A DNA stretch of 64,000 bases from positions 8,747,804-8,811,803 of the forward strand of contig OZ038437.1 in the NCBI GenBank assembly GCA_964036275.1, written 5' to 3'. How positions within the stretch are numbered: position 1 is the first letter of the stretch; each line of letters starts with the position of its first letter. Below, in pieces: positions 36,801 to 47,916 of the stretch. Below the pieces are notes generated by a model. It saw only the letters and a program-made list of their open reading frames with translations, ran no database searches and was not told the DNA's origin. The DNA comes from Litoditis marina. Taxonomy: Eukaryota > Nematoda > Chromadorea > Rhabditida > Rhabditidae. Both the position numbers and the translations under genes were made by a program.

Positions 36801-37401
36801 AGGAAGAGATTCGGAACATAGATGGCTAGCAAAAAGGAATTAGATTGCATGTTTTTTTGTGGAAAACCCGGTTACACGTGGAAATTGTTTTTATCACGTG
36901 GACTTCAGTTTTACTGAAGATCAACCTATATGAACTACACGGTTTTTCAGAAAGTGAGTCAACTTTAAGCTGTGCAGCCCAGGTTTTTTTTCTGTGCAAG
37001 TTCGGATATGCATTTTTCATACGTTACAAATTCGGTACTACAGTGACACCACTATTTGTTAGTGACGATTTGTCGTCTCACAGTGGTAGTTACAAAACTC
37101 ATATGTACTCGTTTACGCCAAGAACTGAGTGTCAAAGTGGTAAGTGTAAGCACAGCTACAGTAACCCCTAGGCGATAGTTTGACAAAAAATTATAAATAT
37201 CAGCGTGCGTCGACACCAAACTTATAACCTAAATGCCATGGTGAAGTCTCGATAGATGCTCGCACACATCGCAATTCAGAGCTACAGTATCCTGTCTCAC
37301 ATTTCTTCGACATAGACTATAAATCTCACCGTGGGAGCGGCTGCGACCAACGCCGTTGACACTAGGGCGACGGCGAGGAGAGCATGAGCTAGACGCGACA
37401 T
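27831..37401 (-). CDS. Secreted acidic precursor protein with furin-type sites
   Basis: Six exons in reading order: 37401-37330, 32602-32563, 32143-32027, 29678-29559, 29175-29087 and 27962-27831 (TAA at 27833-27831). Phases close throughout, giving 189 residues. Residues 1-22 are a signal peptide (MSRLAHALLAVALVSTALVA). After a basic segment comes KKLRRGKR (47-54), an R-X-K-R cleavage site. An acidic stretch follows (PEEEDESE), then SDDQLVILADIVQSELQNYE, then PRDRRS (121-126), an R-X-R-R site. Next come DDQDLEENEEE and the helix-prone LPEEALEEALAEQEDDIELR. It ends ATRRRYL. No cysteine, no membrane segment after the signal. I do not recognise the family; the layout resembles a granin or peptide-prohormone precursor. 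Introns are large (0.5-4.7 kb) and full of repeats. Its neighbour on the same strand is also a cleavable repetitive precursor. Confidence 0.72.
28258..28327 (+). other. tRNA-like sequence, degenerate
   Basis: GATATAGTGGTTATCGCTGT and CACCGGGTTCAATTCCTCCG resemble tRNA A and B boxes, near Val/Asp-type tRNAs. It is in an intron, on the strand opposite to the host gene. Confidence 0.4.
30190..30306. repeat. (GA)n-rich tract
   Basis: Imperfect GA microsatellite in an intron of the secreted precursor gene. Confidence 0.9.
30364..30645. repeat. Pair of diverged direct repeats
   Basis: Two copies about 155 bp apart. Each starts AACCCCTG, contains TTTAGCCCGAAAA-like and CCTTTTCCAGCC-like text and ends GCATGGGATGTGCC (near 30456 and 30628). 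Confidence 0.7.
31531..31607 (-). other. tRNA-like sequence, intronic copy 2
   Basis: Minus strand: GGTGAGCATGACCGAGTGGA, then box B GGGTTCGATCCCCCG. Homologous to 31952-32027, and the similarity continues upstream into the AAATGACCAGACAA text that matches the end of the nearby exon. Confidence 0.55.
31952..32027 (-). other. tRNA-like sequence overlapping a splice donor
   Basis: Minus strand: GGTGAGCGTGGCCGAGTGGA, TGACTACGAAGATAATGCGC, box B GGTTCGATCCCC, end CCCCCTCGC. The middle resembles Arg-type tRNA (TGACTACG). Its first bases contain the GTGAGC donor of exon 3 of the secreted precursor gene. Confidence 0.55.
32497..32544. repeat. 24-bp tandem duplication
   Basis: TTGAGCAGCTCAAACTCCGG occurs twice in direct succession with a 24-bp period, just below exon 2 of the secreted precursor gene. 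Confidence 0.85.
33221..33658. mobile_element. Large foldback element related to family C
   Basis: Left TTCGTTTCAACCATCGATAGCAGCC and right GACTGCTATCGATGGGTGAAACGAACTATA are inverted ends. The interior is 380 bp of unrelated sequence with GTGGGCGGAGTCAATTGTG. Confidence 0.6.
34553..34648. repeat. (GA)n-rich tract
   Basis: GA microsatellite in the large first intron of the secreted precursor gene. Confidence 0.9.
35240..35424. mobile_element. Foldback element family M (CTGGCGGCGTAGCA ends)
   Basis: CTGGCGGCGTAGCAGTC at the left mirrors GATTGCTACGCCGCCAG at the right. Inner arms carry TCTCATGAGATAC and AGCTCATGAGGTATCTCATGAG. Related CTCATGAG-rich fragments lie near 4290-4340, 44880-44960 and 48055-48140. 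Confidence 0.75.
36272..36506. mobile_element. TATA-bounded foldback element family B
   Basis: TATAGTCTCTTTCATTCCTA to TAGGAATGGTGGCGACTATA, intronic. Confidence 0.85.
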
Positions 37402-37728
37402 TCTGAATTGGACGGCAGGCACGAGTCTGAGCCTTCAACGAGCCGCCGCGCGACCGCCCCGCACTCGCTCCGCCCCTTCCTCCTTTAAGGGGATATCAGG
37501 CAGCTTTTGACATTCCGCACGAAGGGATAGGGAGAGAGAGAGAGGGAAAGAGAGAGAGGAAGAGAGGGAACGGAAATTTTTCTTGAATAGCATTGGTAAA
37601 GTATAATAGTTTGAGTAGTATTGGTATTGGTATTCTTAAATAGCATTGGTAAAGTATAATAACTTACTTGAGCACCAGAGAGTAACACACAAGTAGACAT
37701 CAGACATTTTTGGTTCGAGCAGGACGAT

Positions 37729-37925
37729 TATAGTGAGTGCCAAATTTATTAATTTCTGTCTCTCGCCGGAATCGAACCTGCGAGTAAAAGTTTCGTAGCA
37801 GGGCGCTAACGACTACGCTATTAGAGCACAAAACCGGCAATCTTTGGAATCGAAGACATGTGTGCGTACACAGCGGAAAGAGAGATATACAGTACTCTCC
37901 CGCCTTTCCGTTGGCGACGACTATA
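37729..37925 (-). mobile_element. tRNA-derived element family A
   Basis: Full-length minus-strand copy: TATA ends, GCGTAGTCGTTAGCGCCCTG (A box) and GGTTCGATTCCGGC (B box). Directly abuts a family F fragment (37922-38033). Confidence 0.85.
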
Positions 37926-38033
37926 TGTGGTCCAATCGCATCGCGTCAGTCCTTCAAACTGCAACACATTTCTCAATTGCAAATTAAAGGACCGTTGACA
38001 CGAGATTGGTCCACATAATAGTCCAGCTTCAAC
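37922..38033. mobile_element. Foldback element family F, truncated
   Basis: TATGTGGTCCAATCGCATCG and the inverse GAGATTGGTCCACATAATAGTCC. It is fused to the end of the tRNA-derived element. Confidence 0.65.
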
Positions 38034-38660
38034 TCCTTGACACTATTCTACGTTACCATCCTTCCACACTTTTCCTGCCAGCTGACGTAAAATACTTTCT
38101 CTCTCTGACGTATTTCAAAATGTCTTGTTCATCGTAAATATCTGCACCCAACGTCGGATAAACTGTGAGCGAACGTTCGTTACTGGGATGTTTCTATGGA
38201 TTAGATAGTCTTTTAATATAGAATCCCCTCAAGATCCGGCTTTTTTGAGAAGAGGCCGCATTAAGCGGGGTTTAGCCACGCGCTGCAAGGTTTCTTAAGC
38301 CTGGAAAAAGCTCTTCGAGGTACGACCTAACGTGACATCTTGTAGGGATGTCAAGAATAAAAACGTTCGTAAACGTCTAATTTTCGAGAAAAGTTCCGCT
38401 TATAAGCCCGTTCTGTCAAGTTTTCTACGTAGCAGTCACGCACATATCTGGGATTCGGGGTTCGTACGCTTGGAAAAAAAAGCTAGTTAGATATCAGAAA
38501 ACATTCATTAATTCGTTGTACATTGGTCAATTCTGGTTTACACGTTCTACCTGAACAGGAATCGGGCTGAAACTCGGTAGGAGTGTAGCGATCTAGAAGG
38601 TTTGACTCTAAAAACACAGTTTAACGAAACTGCTGTAGTCGGAATCCTAATACACATCAA

Positions 38661-38856
38661 ATAGTGGGTGCCAAATTTATAAATTTCTGTCTCTCTGCGG
38701 AATCAAACATGCGAGCAAAAGATTCGTAGCCGCCCGCTAACCACTGCGCTTTTAGAGTACGTAACGTGAACGTTTCGGAATCGAAGAAATGTGTGCGTAC
38801 ACAGCGAGACCAGAGATATACAGTATCCTTCCGCCTTTCCGTTGGCAACAACTATA
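38661..38856 (-). mobile_element. tRNA-derived element family A
   Basis: Diverged copy (B box changed to CATGTTTGATTCCGC) with both ends present. Confidence 0.8.
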
Positions 38857-39705
38857 ATCTACTTCCGACCGCAAAGCAGCTCAAACTATTAACACAGCAG
38901 AATGTTTCAGCGTACTTGCCTTGGAAGCAGCAACCCATAGTTTGCGAACTGACGCAGCGGGATCAAACTACACACACATCAGAACACAACCATATCTAGC
39001 GTTTTAGCCTGCTTTTTTCTGAAGCCAGCCCTAAAGACTTTAAGGAGAGATTAGTCAGAGCTGCAAGGTTTCCTAAGTCGAGAAAAAGTTTTTTCTGATA
39101 CCACGTATTTGTAGGCAATGCAAAGATCTCGAACGGTTGATACTTGTGAACCGGTAAATATTTCAGGATCGAGTAAAATTACACGAGATGTCAGTTTATG
39201 TTAGCAATCGTGCACTTTGTTTTTGCATGTGTTTGTTTCGAAGCGTAGCGACAGGTGTTACGTTCCATGTAGTTTGAGCTGAACTTGTGAAAAAGTGAGC
39301 CACTGATGTTTGAGAACACTCTATAGTAGTGTAAGGAGTTGGAGGGTGGAAAAACGAAAACTTCAATGTACTATTGGTGTCTGCAACCTTTTTCATATAA
39401 TTTGAATCTTATGATTCGATATCTTAAAAATATACTTATAACTGAGATAGTTTAATTTAGACGGAGCTGTTCTTTGAACTTCTGAATATGCATTCACGCT
39501 ACATTTATTCTGCGAAAAGTGCAGTAGATTGCGTGTTTAATTGAGAACAACTCTAATAAGTGCTAATCTTATTCTTTCTTGTTCTATTTGTGTGCAAGCT
39601 ATACACACCTTTCATATTATGAGCAGAACAGAGTTATGCCTTGAGAAAAGTTGTATTGACTAGAAATTGAATATATTTACCAACAACCTCCAATATTCAC
39701 TCTGA

Positions 39706-39888
39706 GAACTCACTGACTCGGCCCCCGCCGACTGAGTCATAATTGAGACGGCAACGACAATGTCGCTGCCGTGACAAATTTTACTCATGAAAATAGCATA
39801 TGTTTTGAGGAGGCGCAGACTGATAAACAACAGTTAAACCTGAGACGGCAATGACATTGTCGCGGCCGTCTCACGTTTTACTCATAGT
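39706..39888. mobile_element. Foldback element family J
   Basis: AATTGAGACGGCAACGACAA to GCGGCCGTCTCACGTTTTAC. Inverse orientation of the copy at 5001-5180. Confidence 0.7.
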
Positions 39889-40224
39889 ATATACACTAGA
39901 AGTAACGGGAATCGTCAGTAAAGGTTCAAGAAAACTAATCAATAATGCACTTCCTTATTGCATATTCTATAAATCATAAAGTGTACCACACGTTCCACGT
40001 TCATGTACGTAACAGTACAAGCAACACTTTGAGCAGCTAACCTAACTTTTAAAATATTCAAATTCTGTCGTAGAATACTTTAGTTTTCTTTTTCTTAGTT
40101 TGACCATAGCACCTGAGCAGTCTGAGATTCATTATTTCTTTTCTTCTAGCATTTGCATTCAGACTTTGTAAAGTTTATTTTCCGCTGTCCACCATTTTTC
40201 ATTTCTTTCAACTGTGGTTATTGA

Positions 40225-40293
40225 AAGAGCTTACTTTATGTTCCGTTGTTACACTTTTGTGTAATAAATATTCATTCATTCATTCATTCATTC
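40225..40293 (+). mobile_element. Retroposon 3' end with (CATT)n tail
   Basis: CGTTGTTACACTTTTGTGTAATAAATATT followed by six CATT units. The same unit, CGTTATTACACAGTGTGTAATAAATATT, ends in (TGATT)n at 54895-54942, so one element family carries different microsatellite tails. Confidence 0.6.
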
Positions 40294-40541
40294 ATGAAAA
40301 GACATACCGACTTGATACAGCTGCCTAAGAGCTTGAAAACGACTATGCTTTTTTCAGGGTCACATTTTCACGGTGTCTTGCCGGTTCACGTTGTCATTTA
40401 CGTGAGTATCGTTTTTTTTAACGAGCTACAAAAACTCTCTCGAGACATCTATAATTGAGATACGTCGTATGTTTTCTCCGGTCTTTGAGCAATTACTTTG
40501 CCTCTCTCTTTTCCACAATTTCGCCCTACCAGTCAATCTCT

Positions 40542-40607
<66 letters not shown>

Positions 40608-40731
40608 CTCTCTTTCTCTCTCTCCCTCTCTCTCTCAACCTCTCTCTCCCCTCTTGCTCTCCCTCTTTCCCCTCTTTTCTCTTTCTTTCTCTCTCTCTCT
40701 CTCTTTCTCTCTCTTTCTCTTTCTCTCTCTC
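40542..40731. repeat. (CT)n microsatellite
   Basis: CT tract with TTTC and CCCCTC interruptions. Open frames across it are artefacts. Confidence 0.95.
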
Positions 40732-41251
40732 ATTCACTAACAACTCTTGCAGGACCCTGCATTATTTACGACCTCCTCCGAAAAAGTTATTCATTTCCAG
40801 ACCAAAACAACCAATAACTGCTCGAGTAAAACACAATGGGATGATAAAAAACCTAAAAGAACAAGATGAGCCCATTTCTACTTAGAAAAACATGTTGTTT
40901 TCATATTTGCAAAAATGTTGTTTCAATGATAAACTGGAGAGCACAGAGCACCATAGAAACATATTTTCCAATTAAAATGCATTACGGAATTCTTACTAAT
41001 ACAAATCTTCAAATTAAAAACACGGAGTTCAATATTTTGAACATTCGGAGATTTAGTGATTTTCTATAACACATCTAAACTATTTTCAGAATAGAACAGG
41101 TTATTTCGCTCGGGACTTTCGAATCCTCTTGAATTTCTCCCGTATTCATTTTTCAGTTTATCAAAAATTCAATAAATATCTTATTCTGTTCGATTTTAGT
41201 ACTGGTGCGAGTCAGTTTTCAATTATTCATTAAAATTTCCGGATATTTTTT

Positions 41252-41460
41252 GAGTATTGTACGAGTGTGGGAGTATGTTTTGTTACATTCGAAACTGTGT
41301 ATGATATTTCACAAACTGTGAATCAGAACAGTTTGTAGCCACATTTACATTTTGGTAGAATTCCAGGATGTTTTTTTAAATATTGTATGAGTGTGGGAGT
41401 GTTTTGTTATATTCTAAACTATGGTTGAGAATAGTTTGTAGCCACATTTATGTTTTGTAT
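41252..41460. repeat. Direct repeat pair
   Basis: ATTGTA(C/T)GAGTGTGGGAGT..GTTTTGTTA and AACAGTTTGTAGCCACATTTA / GAATAGTTTGTAGCCACATT occur twice about 115 bp apart. Confidence 0.7.
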
Positions 41461-41849
41461 CGCAATGTATGGTTTTCCTACATGAGGTTTGTGAATAACA
41501 TTTATATTTGATTGTTTTCGTGACTTATAAGCAAGGAACTATGATTGAGGTGATCGTAGAGCAGTTAATTTGGGAAATAACAAACTACTTTCAAGAATAT
41601 CACGGAAGGAAAAAGATTGATAGAAATAGATGATTCAAACTATGTTATGAAAAAATAATTTATTGATAAGGTTATATATTTTTCAGCAGTTCTAATTTAG
41701 TCGTAAGTTTTAGATTATGTAAAGTATCTTATTATAAACTATTCATGTTATTATTGGTTGTGTTCCGTAAAAACACTAGAATCAAGCACAAACGTGAAAC
41801 GTGAAAATGTCGTCAATCTGTACTTTGTAGTTAGGTGGTCAGGTTTCGG

Positions 41850-42046
41850 TATAGTCGTCGCCAACGGAAAGGCGGGAGAGTACTGTATATCACACTTTTC
41901 GCTGTGTACGCACACATGCTTCCGATTGCAAAGCTTGCCGGTTATGTGCTCTAAAAGCGCAGTGGTTGGCTCCCTGCTACCAACGTTTTGCTCGCAGGTT
42001 CGACTCCGGCGAGAGAGAAACATTTATAAATTTGGCACCCACTATA
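41850..42046 (+). mobile_element. tRNA-derived element family A
   Basis: Plus-strand full-length copy: TATAGTCGTCGCCAACGGAA to GGCACCCACTATA, with A and B boxes. Confidence 0.85.
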
Positions 42047-43947
42047 TGAGGCTCGCTCTCTCCAAAGTGAGCCGATACAGTGTATGTTGCATTTTTCCGC
42101 TGTGTTTGTAGCTTGATCCCATTTACTTTTGTTCAAAACTCGTACGGTACGGAGTGTATCGAGATCCAACAACTAGATTTCGCACACTCCCTAAACCTGT
42201 AAACTGTTTAATTTATAATTGCGCGTTCGGTTTTTCTTGATTCTTTCTTGACGTTCCGTTTGATGAATTTCATTCTGTATAAATAAAGCACCTGCGCGTA
42301 AGGCAGAAAATAATGATGAAGTACTAAGTTGCAAGTTTCACAAAGAGGAAGAATTTCCATAAGAAACTTCAACGGAAAAGTGTCATCAGTTTCCAAAGTT
42401 GTGTAGTGTGGTTTTTGATCTTCACAACCTTCTTAATTGTCCTCGTTTGGTTCTTAAACATTGTGTTATAAATATTTTATTCGATGTGATTTGTACGTGG
42501 TTAACGCAAACAAATCTAAAACAAATGTATCTCTCAAGGAAAATGAACATTTCTCTAGTGATTTGTTGTATCTCGTTTTGTTCTATGATGATTTCCTTCA
42601 AAAGTTAGTCGTCTCATCAAAAATGTCAATCTGTCGTTTCCGAGAGAGCTCAAGACAAGGCCGATCGGGTTAGGCGTCAAATCCCAAGATCCGATTTAGC
42701 TGGATTTGAAGGTTTAGTTGCCATGTTTTAAGAAGTTTCAGGGGAATTATCCGTGGTTTGATCGATAATAGGGTTATGATACCAACAACGATGTACAGCA
42801 CCGAGAGTGTGTTCAGCTAGCAGATGGTGGAAGTTGTGCGAAAAACGTATAAAAATAGTGATGTAATGTGATAGAAACGTTTAAAATAACGTATTCAATA
42901 GTTGTGCAGGTATACCGACATTCCGAAATTATCTTTGTAGTAATCAACTTATTAGAATCTCTCAGTTTTAACTCTTTCAGAACCGGAATACATAGTATCA
43001 AAGTATTCAAAGTCTACAGAATATGCAAGCACTGTATACAACAAAATAAAAGCCTCATTCACTTATTACGTTATACTGTTAGTAAATCGCACAGTCGCGT
43101 GAAACATGTTAAACACAGCAGAAGTCAGAAACGTGCAATAAAAAAAGTGCACATTTCCTCATTAGAACGCTAACTTTACGTGACTATTCAGTCTACTTCT
43201 AGTATATGTTGTATGTAGGTGTTGTTGGCATCAAACTGGCTCTCATTTCAAAACTATATATTTTTCTCGCGCATAACTATGAATATATCTTGATATGTCG
43301 TTTTAATTTTTTCTCTTTTTATGTAGTCGAGCTCATAATTACCACCCTTATACAGAAAAGTTCCTGTCGAACTATGGGTTGCAAAACTATGATTATGAGC
43401 TGATTTAAAACGACAACACATGAACAAAGCAATTAAAGCAAACGAGAAAAGTGAATAAATTTCAAAAATTTTTCCTGAATAGCGGGCTATTTGAATAGTT
43501 TCAAAAAATGTTCTTTGTTTTTATATTTGTTCTTTAGGTTAGGATAGTTTTCTATGTAGAAGTCTATCGTGTTATTTACCACCTCAAAAAGGTTTACGAT
43601 CATTATATTTGTTATTCAGGTTTTGGTTGTTTCTAGGAAGTCATCAAAACATCACCAAATACATCACGGGTCCTTACTTTTTCCACAGTACTTAATACAT
43701 ACATAAGTGAATGCAGTTACATGAAACATGAAAAAAGACAATGCAACAAAAAGAGAAAAAGAAAGCTTGCATTCTTCCCCTTCAAAATGTGGATGTATAA
43801 CGGAAGTTTGAGAGCGGTTTTCACGGTCCTAACAGAAATGTTAGCAAAAACACTTAAAAAGCAGAAATTTTATCGAAAGTGTTTATTTGAAGAACTTGTT
43901 TGAAATCATCAGGAAACTTTTCACTGTCAAGAGGCCACTGTTCATGG

Positions 43948-44183
43948 TATAGTTCCGGTTATTCCTACTGAGTCTTGGCAGCGTGCCAATGAATTTTCCA
44001 GGCTAATTTTCACCACTTTGAAGTATCTCAAATAACTGAAAAACTCTGTTAGCGGTTGTCCAGTTTCATAATAACACGTGAGTGAAAAAATTCCTCAGAA
44101 TAATCATGTCTGCTCTAAGAAATAGTCATCCGAAAATCTTGGCACAATGCCAATGGGTATCAGTGGGGATGAAACGAACTATA
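43948..44183. mobile_element. TATA-bounded foldback element family E
   Basis: TATAGTTCCGGTTATTCCTA to GTATCAGTGGGGATGAAACGAACTATA, with AATGCCAATGGGT / GTGCCAATGAA mirror text. A second, partial copy starts at 58298 (TATAGTTCGTTTCATTCCCA, CCATTGGCATC). Its right border is shared with the family D copy that follows. Confidence 0.7.
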
Positions 44184-44371
44184 TAGGATTCGTCAAACCG
44201 TTGTGGACACCGTACCATTGATTTTGTATGGGACGGGGTTTGGCGAGCAGCCAGTTCGTCTGCGTATCAATGATCTACACACTCTCTCAACTGTTGGCAC
44301 ATAACCAACGACCCCGCATCGCTCAATCAATTGAACCCTCTGCTGTCTTTATGGGGTAAATGGCGACTATA
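44182..44371. mobile_element. TATA-bounded element family D
   Basis: TATAGGATTCGTCAAACCGT to GGGGTAAATGGCGACTATA. Abuts family E at 44183. Confidence 0.8.
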
Positions 44372-44471
44372 CTAAGGGCGCCAAATTCATGAACACCCCG
44401 TGTTTTCTGTCCCAACCTGCACCTCTTCAAACACACAGTGTTTCTCTGCTCTCACATCCCGCCGGGCGGCG

Positions 44472-44706
44472 TATAGTTCATACCATTCCTAATGAGGCTC
44501 CTACATTAACCTCACAAATTTCCCAAAGACTGTTGTGAAGCTGAAAATGAAGTTCATAAAAAGTTCTCTCGTCTATTTACTCTACCGGAGGAGGAGAATG
44601 AGTTACGAAGATCTTCAACCTTTCCGCTCAAAACTAGGTGAGTGAGACGGCTCGGAAGTTTTGGAATCCTACTGTAGGAGTCTCAGTGGGAATGGAAAAG
44701 ACTATA
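44472..44706. mobile_element. TATA-bounded foldback element family B
   Basis: TATAGTTCATACCATTCCTA to GGGAATGGAAAAGACTATA. A near twin lies 255 bp downstream (44961-45197) in the same orientation. Confidence 0.85.
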
Positions 44707-44960
44707 TTAATCCCGTCAACCACATATGAAGTTCATAGGAGTTTCTATGAGATATACTTGAAATGAATTGAATTGTCAGTGAAGTTAGCAATCTGATGAC
44801 TTTGTCATTGGACGTTTCTGAGTTCTGCTGTGTTGAACATGCCTCTGTCATTGACTAACAGTATAAGTTACTAGTGAGCTCTTGAGACTGTAGCACAGCA
44901 ATCGAAGGAATCTTATAAGAAGCTCATGTGAAATAGCTCACGAGTTTTTTGAGTGATTGG

Positions 44961-45197
44961 TATAGTTCATACCATTCCTAATGAGACTCCTACAGTAACC
45001 TTACAAACTTTCCCCGAAGGCTGTGGTGAAGCTGAAAAAGAAGTTCATGAAAAATGCTCTGGTATATTTACTCTACCTGAGAAGGAGAATGAGGTACGGA
45101 GATTCTGAACTTCTCCGATCAAAAGTAAGTGAGCAAAACGGCTTGGGAGTTTCGAAATCCTACTGTAGGAGTCTCAGTAGGAATGGAAAAGACTATA
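44961..45197. mobile_element. TATA-bounded foldback element family B
   Basis: TATAGTTCATACCATTCCTA to AGGAATGGAAAAGACTATA. Confidence 0.85.
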
Positions 45198-45639
45198 TGC
45201 CGCCGGGGTACGAGTGCCACGAAATGATGTGGCATGTTTGAGCATACATACTCGTAGCTTGTGGAGCTCTTTGATTCTGATGAAACATCATAATAGAAAA
45301 GTTTATTCGCGATTTTACACGTCACTTTCCACATTTAAGACGAGAAGTGGCACTGCAATAAGGTAAATGGAGTAAAAATGTGGATATAGTTATCTTGAAA
45401 GGGTAATAGATCTTCTGGGTAAGATTAACTCTTCGCACGCATTTAATAACACGTGAGGAAAGCTTATCTCGTGAACTTTGAAGGGATGAATTATTAATAT
45501 GCGGGCTGGCGGAATCTATTATATTATCATACTTTGCTCGTTGACTAAAGACTTTCATTGAACACATAACATATTCTATCCTATCGCAAAATTTGGTGAA
45601 TTCACACGTTTTGACCGGTTTTCTTACGTTTCGAAAAAG

Positions 45640-45795
45640 CATGAGCAGCGTGGTATTACTATTAGTAAATTGCGCAGTCACGTGATATATGTTAAACACA
45701 GCACAACTCAGAAACGTGCAATGACAAAGTGCACGATACCTCATTAGAAGGCTAACATCACGTGACTATTCGATTGACTTATAGTATATACAACT
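45640..45795. mobile_element. Family L element (CACGTGA, CAATGACAAAGTGCACG)
   Basis: Contains GCGCAGTCACGTGATATATG, ACACAGCACAACTCAGAAAC and AATGACAAAGTGCACGATAC. The inverse is at 46168-46285, and fragments lie near 35190-35225, 43080-43190, 44755-44860, 47455-47515 and 52795-52890. Confidence 0.6.
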
Positions 45796-45854
45796 ACTGC
45801 AAAACAGTGTGGAATAAGAGAGACGCAAAATGGGAACTCGGTGCTGAGATATAT

Positions 45855-46036
45855 ATACAGTCGTCGCCAACGCGAAGGCGGAAGGGTACTGTATATCCCA
45901 CTTTCTGCCGTGTACGCACGCATGTCTTCGATTCCACGGCTCACACGTCATGTGCTCTAATAGCGCAGTCAGATCTTCTGCTCGCAGGTTCGATCCTGGA
46001 CAGAAACAGAAAATTATAAATTTGGCACTCACTATA
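45855..46036 (+). mobile_element. tRNA-derived element family A
   Basis: Plus-strand copy; CGCTAGTGG part of box A is eroded, B box GGTTCGATCCTGG kept, and ends GGCACTCACTATA. Confidence 0.8.
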
Positions 46037-46167
46037 TACTGTCATTCCGCCTAAATATTCGAGATCTTATGGGAACAGTCTTTCGCGAAACTGCGATAAA
46101 GTTCGTGAGCTTTTCCCCGATAGCCGTATGCGTCTTACACATAGAGTCTGTGTATAATATACTAGAA

Positions 46168-46285
46168 GTGAATTCAATTGTCACGTAAAGTTAGCCTTCT
46201 AATGAGGCATCGTGCACTTTGTCATTGCACGTTTCTGAGTTGTGCTGTGTTTAACATATATCACGTGACTGCGCAATTAACAATA
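46168..46285. mobile_element. Family L element
   Basis: GTGAATTCAATTGTCACGTA, CATCGTGCACTTTGTCATTG and TATCACGTGACTGCGCAATT: inverse of 45640-45795. Confidence 0.6.
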
Positions 46286-46895
46286 TTAGTATATCGTGAG
46301 CCTTACTCATTAGATGCCCAGTGAGATTATCTCGCGAGACGCAACAGTTTACCACTGAGAGACAAGGTAAGGCTTTTACTTCATTTCTGAACTAGAAATG
46401 GCAACATTCTATGTACTTGATTTCAGTTTTTGTAGCTGAAATAGTTCTGATTACTTGTAGTTCTGATTACTTGTATGTGTAAGATCTTTATTGGCTCACA
46501 TGACGTTTTCAATTGGTGAAAAATGTTATTTTCCCACGAACAATTCAAATAACAATAGCGAGAATGAAGAAAATCGTTTCTGGTGAGGGAGTTTGCTGGG
46601 TGAAAAACTATTTATCGAAAGTAGGTAGAAAAGTATAAAAAATAGCACTTTCGTTCGGAGGTTTGTTTATTTTGTGTTAATATAAGTGGAAAGTACTCAT
46701 TATTGTGTCCAAAGAATAGTTTTAGAACTTTCGAATCTTCAGTTGTTTAGTATTCGGCATTCAAAGATGGATTTTTGGATTACCATGGATTCTAGGGTAA
46801 TTGACGTCTCTATCGATAATAACTTCTCTAATAGCTCAATTGTTATGGGACGAGGAGAGAGTGCTTGTTTCAGAGTTGGACTTTCGTACCCAGTC

Positions 46896-47102
46896 TATAG
46901 TCGCCATTTTCCCCATAAAGACAGCAGAGGGTTCAATTGATCGAGCGATGCGGGGCGAGCGGTCGTTGATTATCCGCCAGCTGTTGAGAGAGTGTGTAGA
47001 TCGATGATGCGCAGACGAACTAGCTGCTCGCCAGCGCCCGTCCCATACAACATCGATGGTACGGTGTCCACAACGGTTTGACAAATCCTATAACATTTAT
47101 AT
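46896..47102. mobile_element. TATA-bounded element family D, reference copy
   Basis: Uninterrupted 207-bp copy: TATAGTCGCCATTTTCCCCA to GTTTGACAAATCCTATA. It serves as the empty-site comparison for the nested copies at 19.5-20.3 kb. Confidence 0.85.
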
Positions 47103-47160
47103 AGGGAGGGACTGAATCTTCACTGTAGTTCGATCATGGTACACGCCATACATCTGAGTA

Positions 47161-47323
47161 CGTATGCTAGAAGATCCCGGCACCTTTATCCCATCCTGCG
47201 TCTCTCGCTCTGCCTCACTATTTCGTCGTCTCTTACATCCCGACGGGATGTAAGAGCAGAGAAATAGCGTATATTTGAGGAGACGCAGGATGGGATCAAG
47301 GTGCCGGGATCTTCTAGCATACG
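47161..47323. mobile_element. Near-perfect palindrome, family H
   Basis: CGTATGCTAGAAGATCCCGG and exact inverse at the far end. Confidence 0.85.
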
Positions 47324-47916
47324 TACTCAGGAATTTCGACCGAAAGGCAGTGGGATAAAACTACAAACACAATGACTAGCTTTGGAAACTGCAACAACTA
47401 AAAGGATGATAATTTTGACTGATCTTTCGGCAAACCCACTGAAAGCTTCTGGTATACTAGAAGTGAAATGATACGGAAAGTTAGCATTCTAAGGAGGAAT
47501 CGTGCACATTGTCGTTGTGAATAGGCGAACGTACCGCTTTTCTATACATCCTCTGTCTGTCTTTTTTCTCTCTCTCTCTCTCTCATTCTTATTTGCCTAG
47601 TTTGTATTACATTTATTCTGAATTCTGCCTTCTCACTAAAATTAGTAAACAGCAGTTCAAAGTTCATAGTTGGGCTGCGGCGAGCCCCTGCTACTAATTG
47701 CGTCCGAATTGATCGCAAATTGGCTTTTTTAGTCGTAATAGAAGTGCAGCGAAGCGCCTGTGGCTATTTCGACTATTATATGAAATAAAATGCAGACAAA
47801 TCAGGGAGCGAATAAATAAAAGTAAACAGAGAAAACGAGAAAGTGGAGATATTATCAACTATTTGAAAAAGAAGTTGAGATATTGAGGGTGTATAAGTTA
47901 TTTCATATTTGCTTCG

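Noticed and set aside
45023..45241. Repeated open frame [19 protein letters not shown] also seen inverted near 19322
   Set aside because: It is the internal sequence of family B foldback elements (five copies), not a conserved gene.
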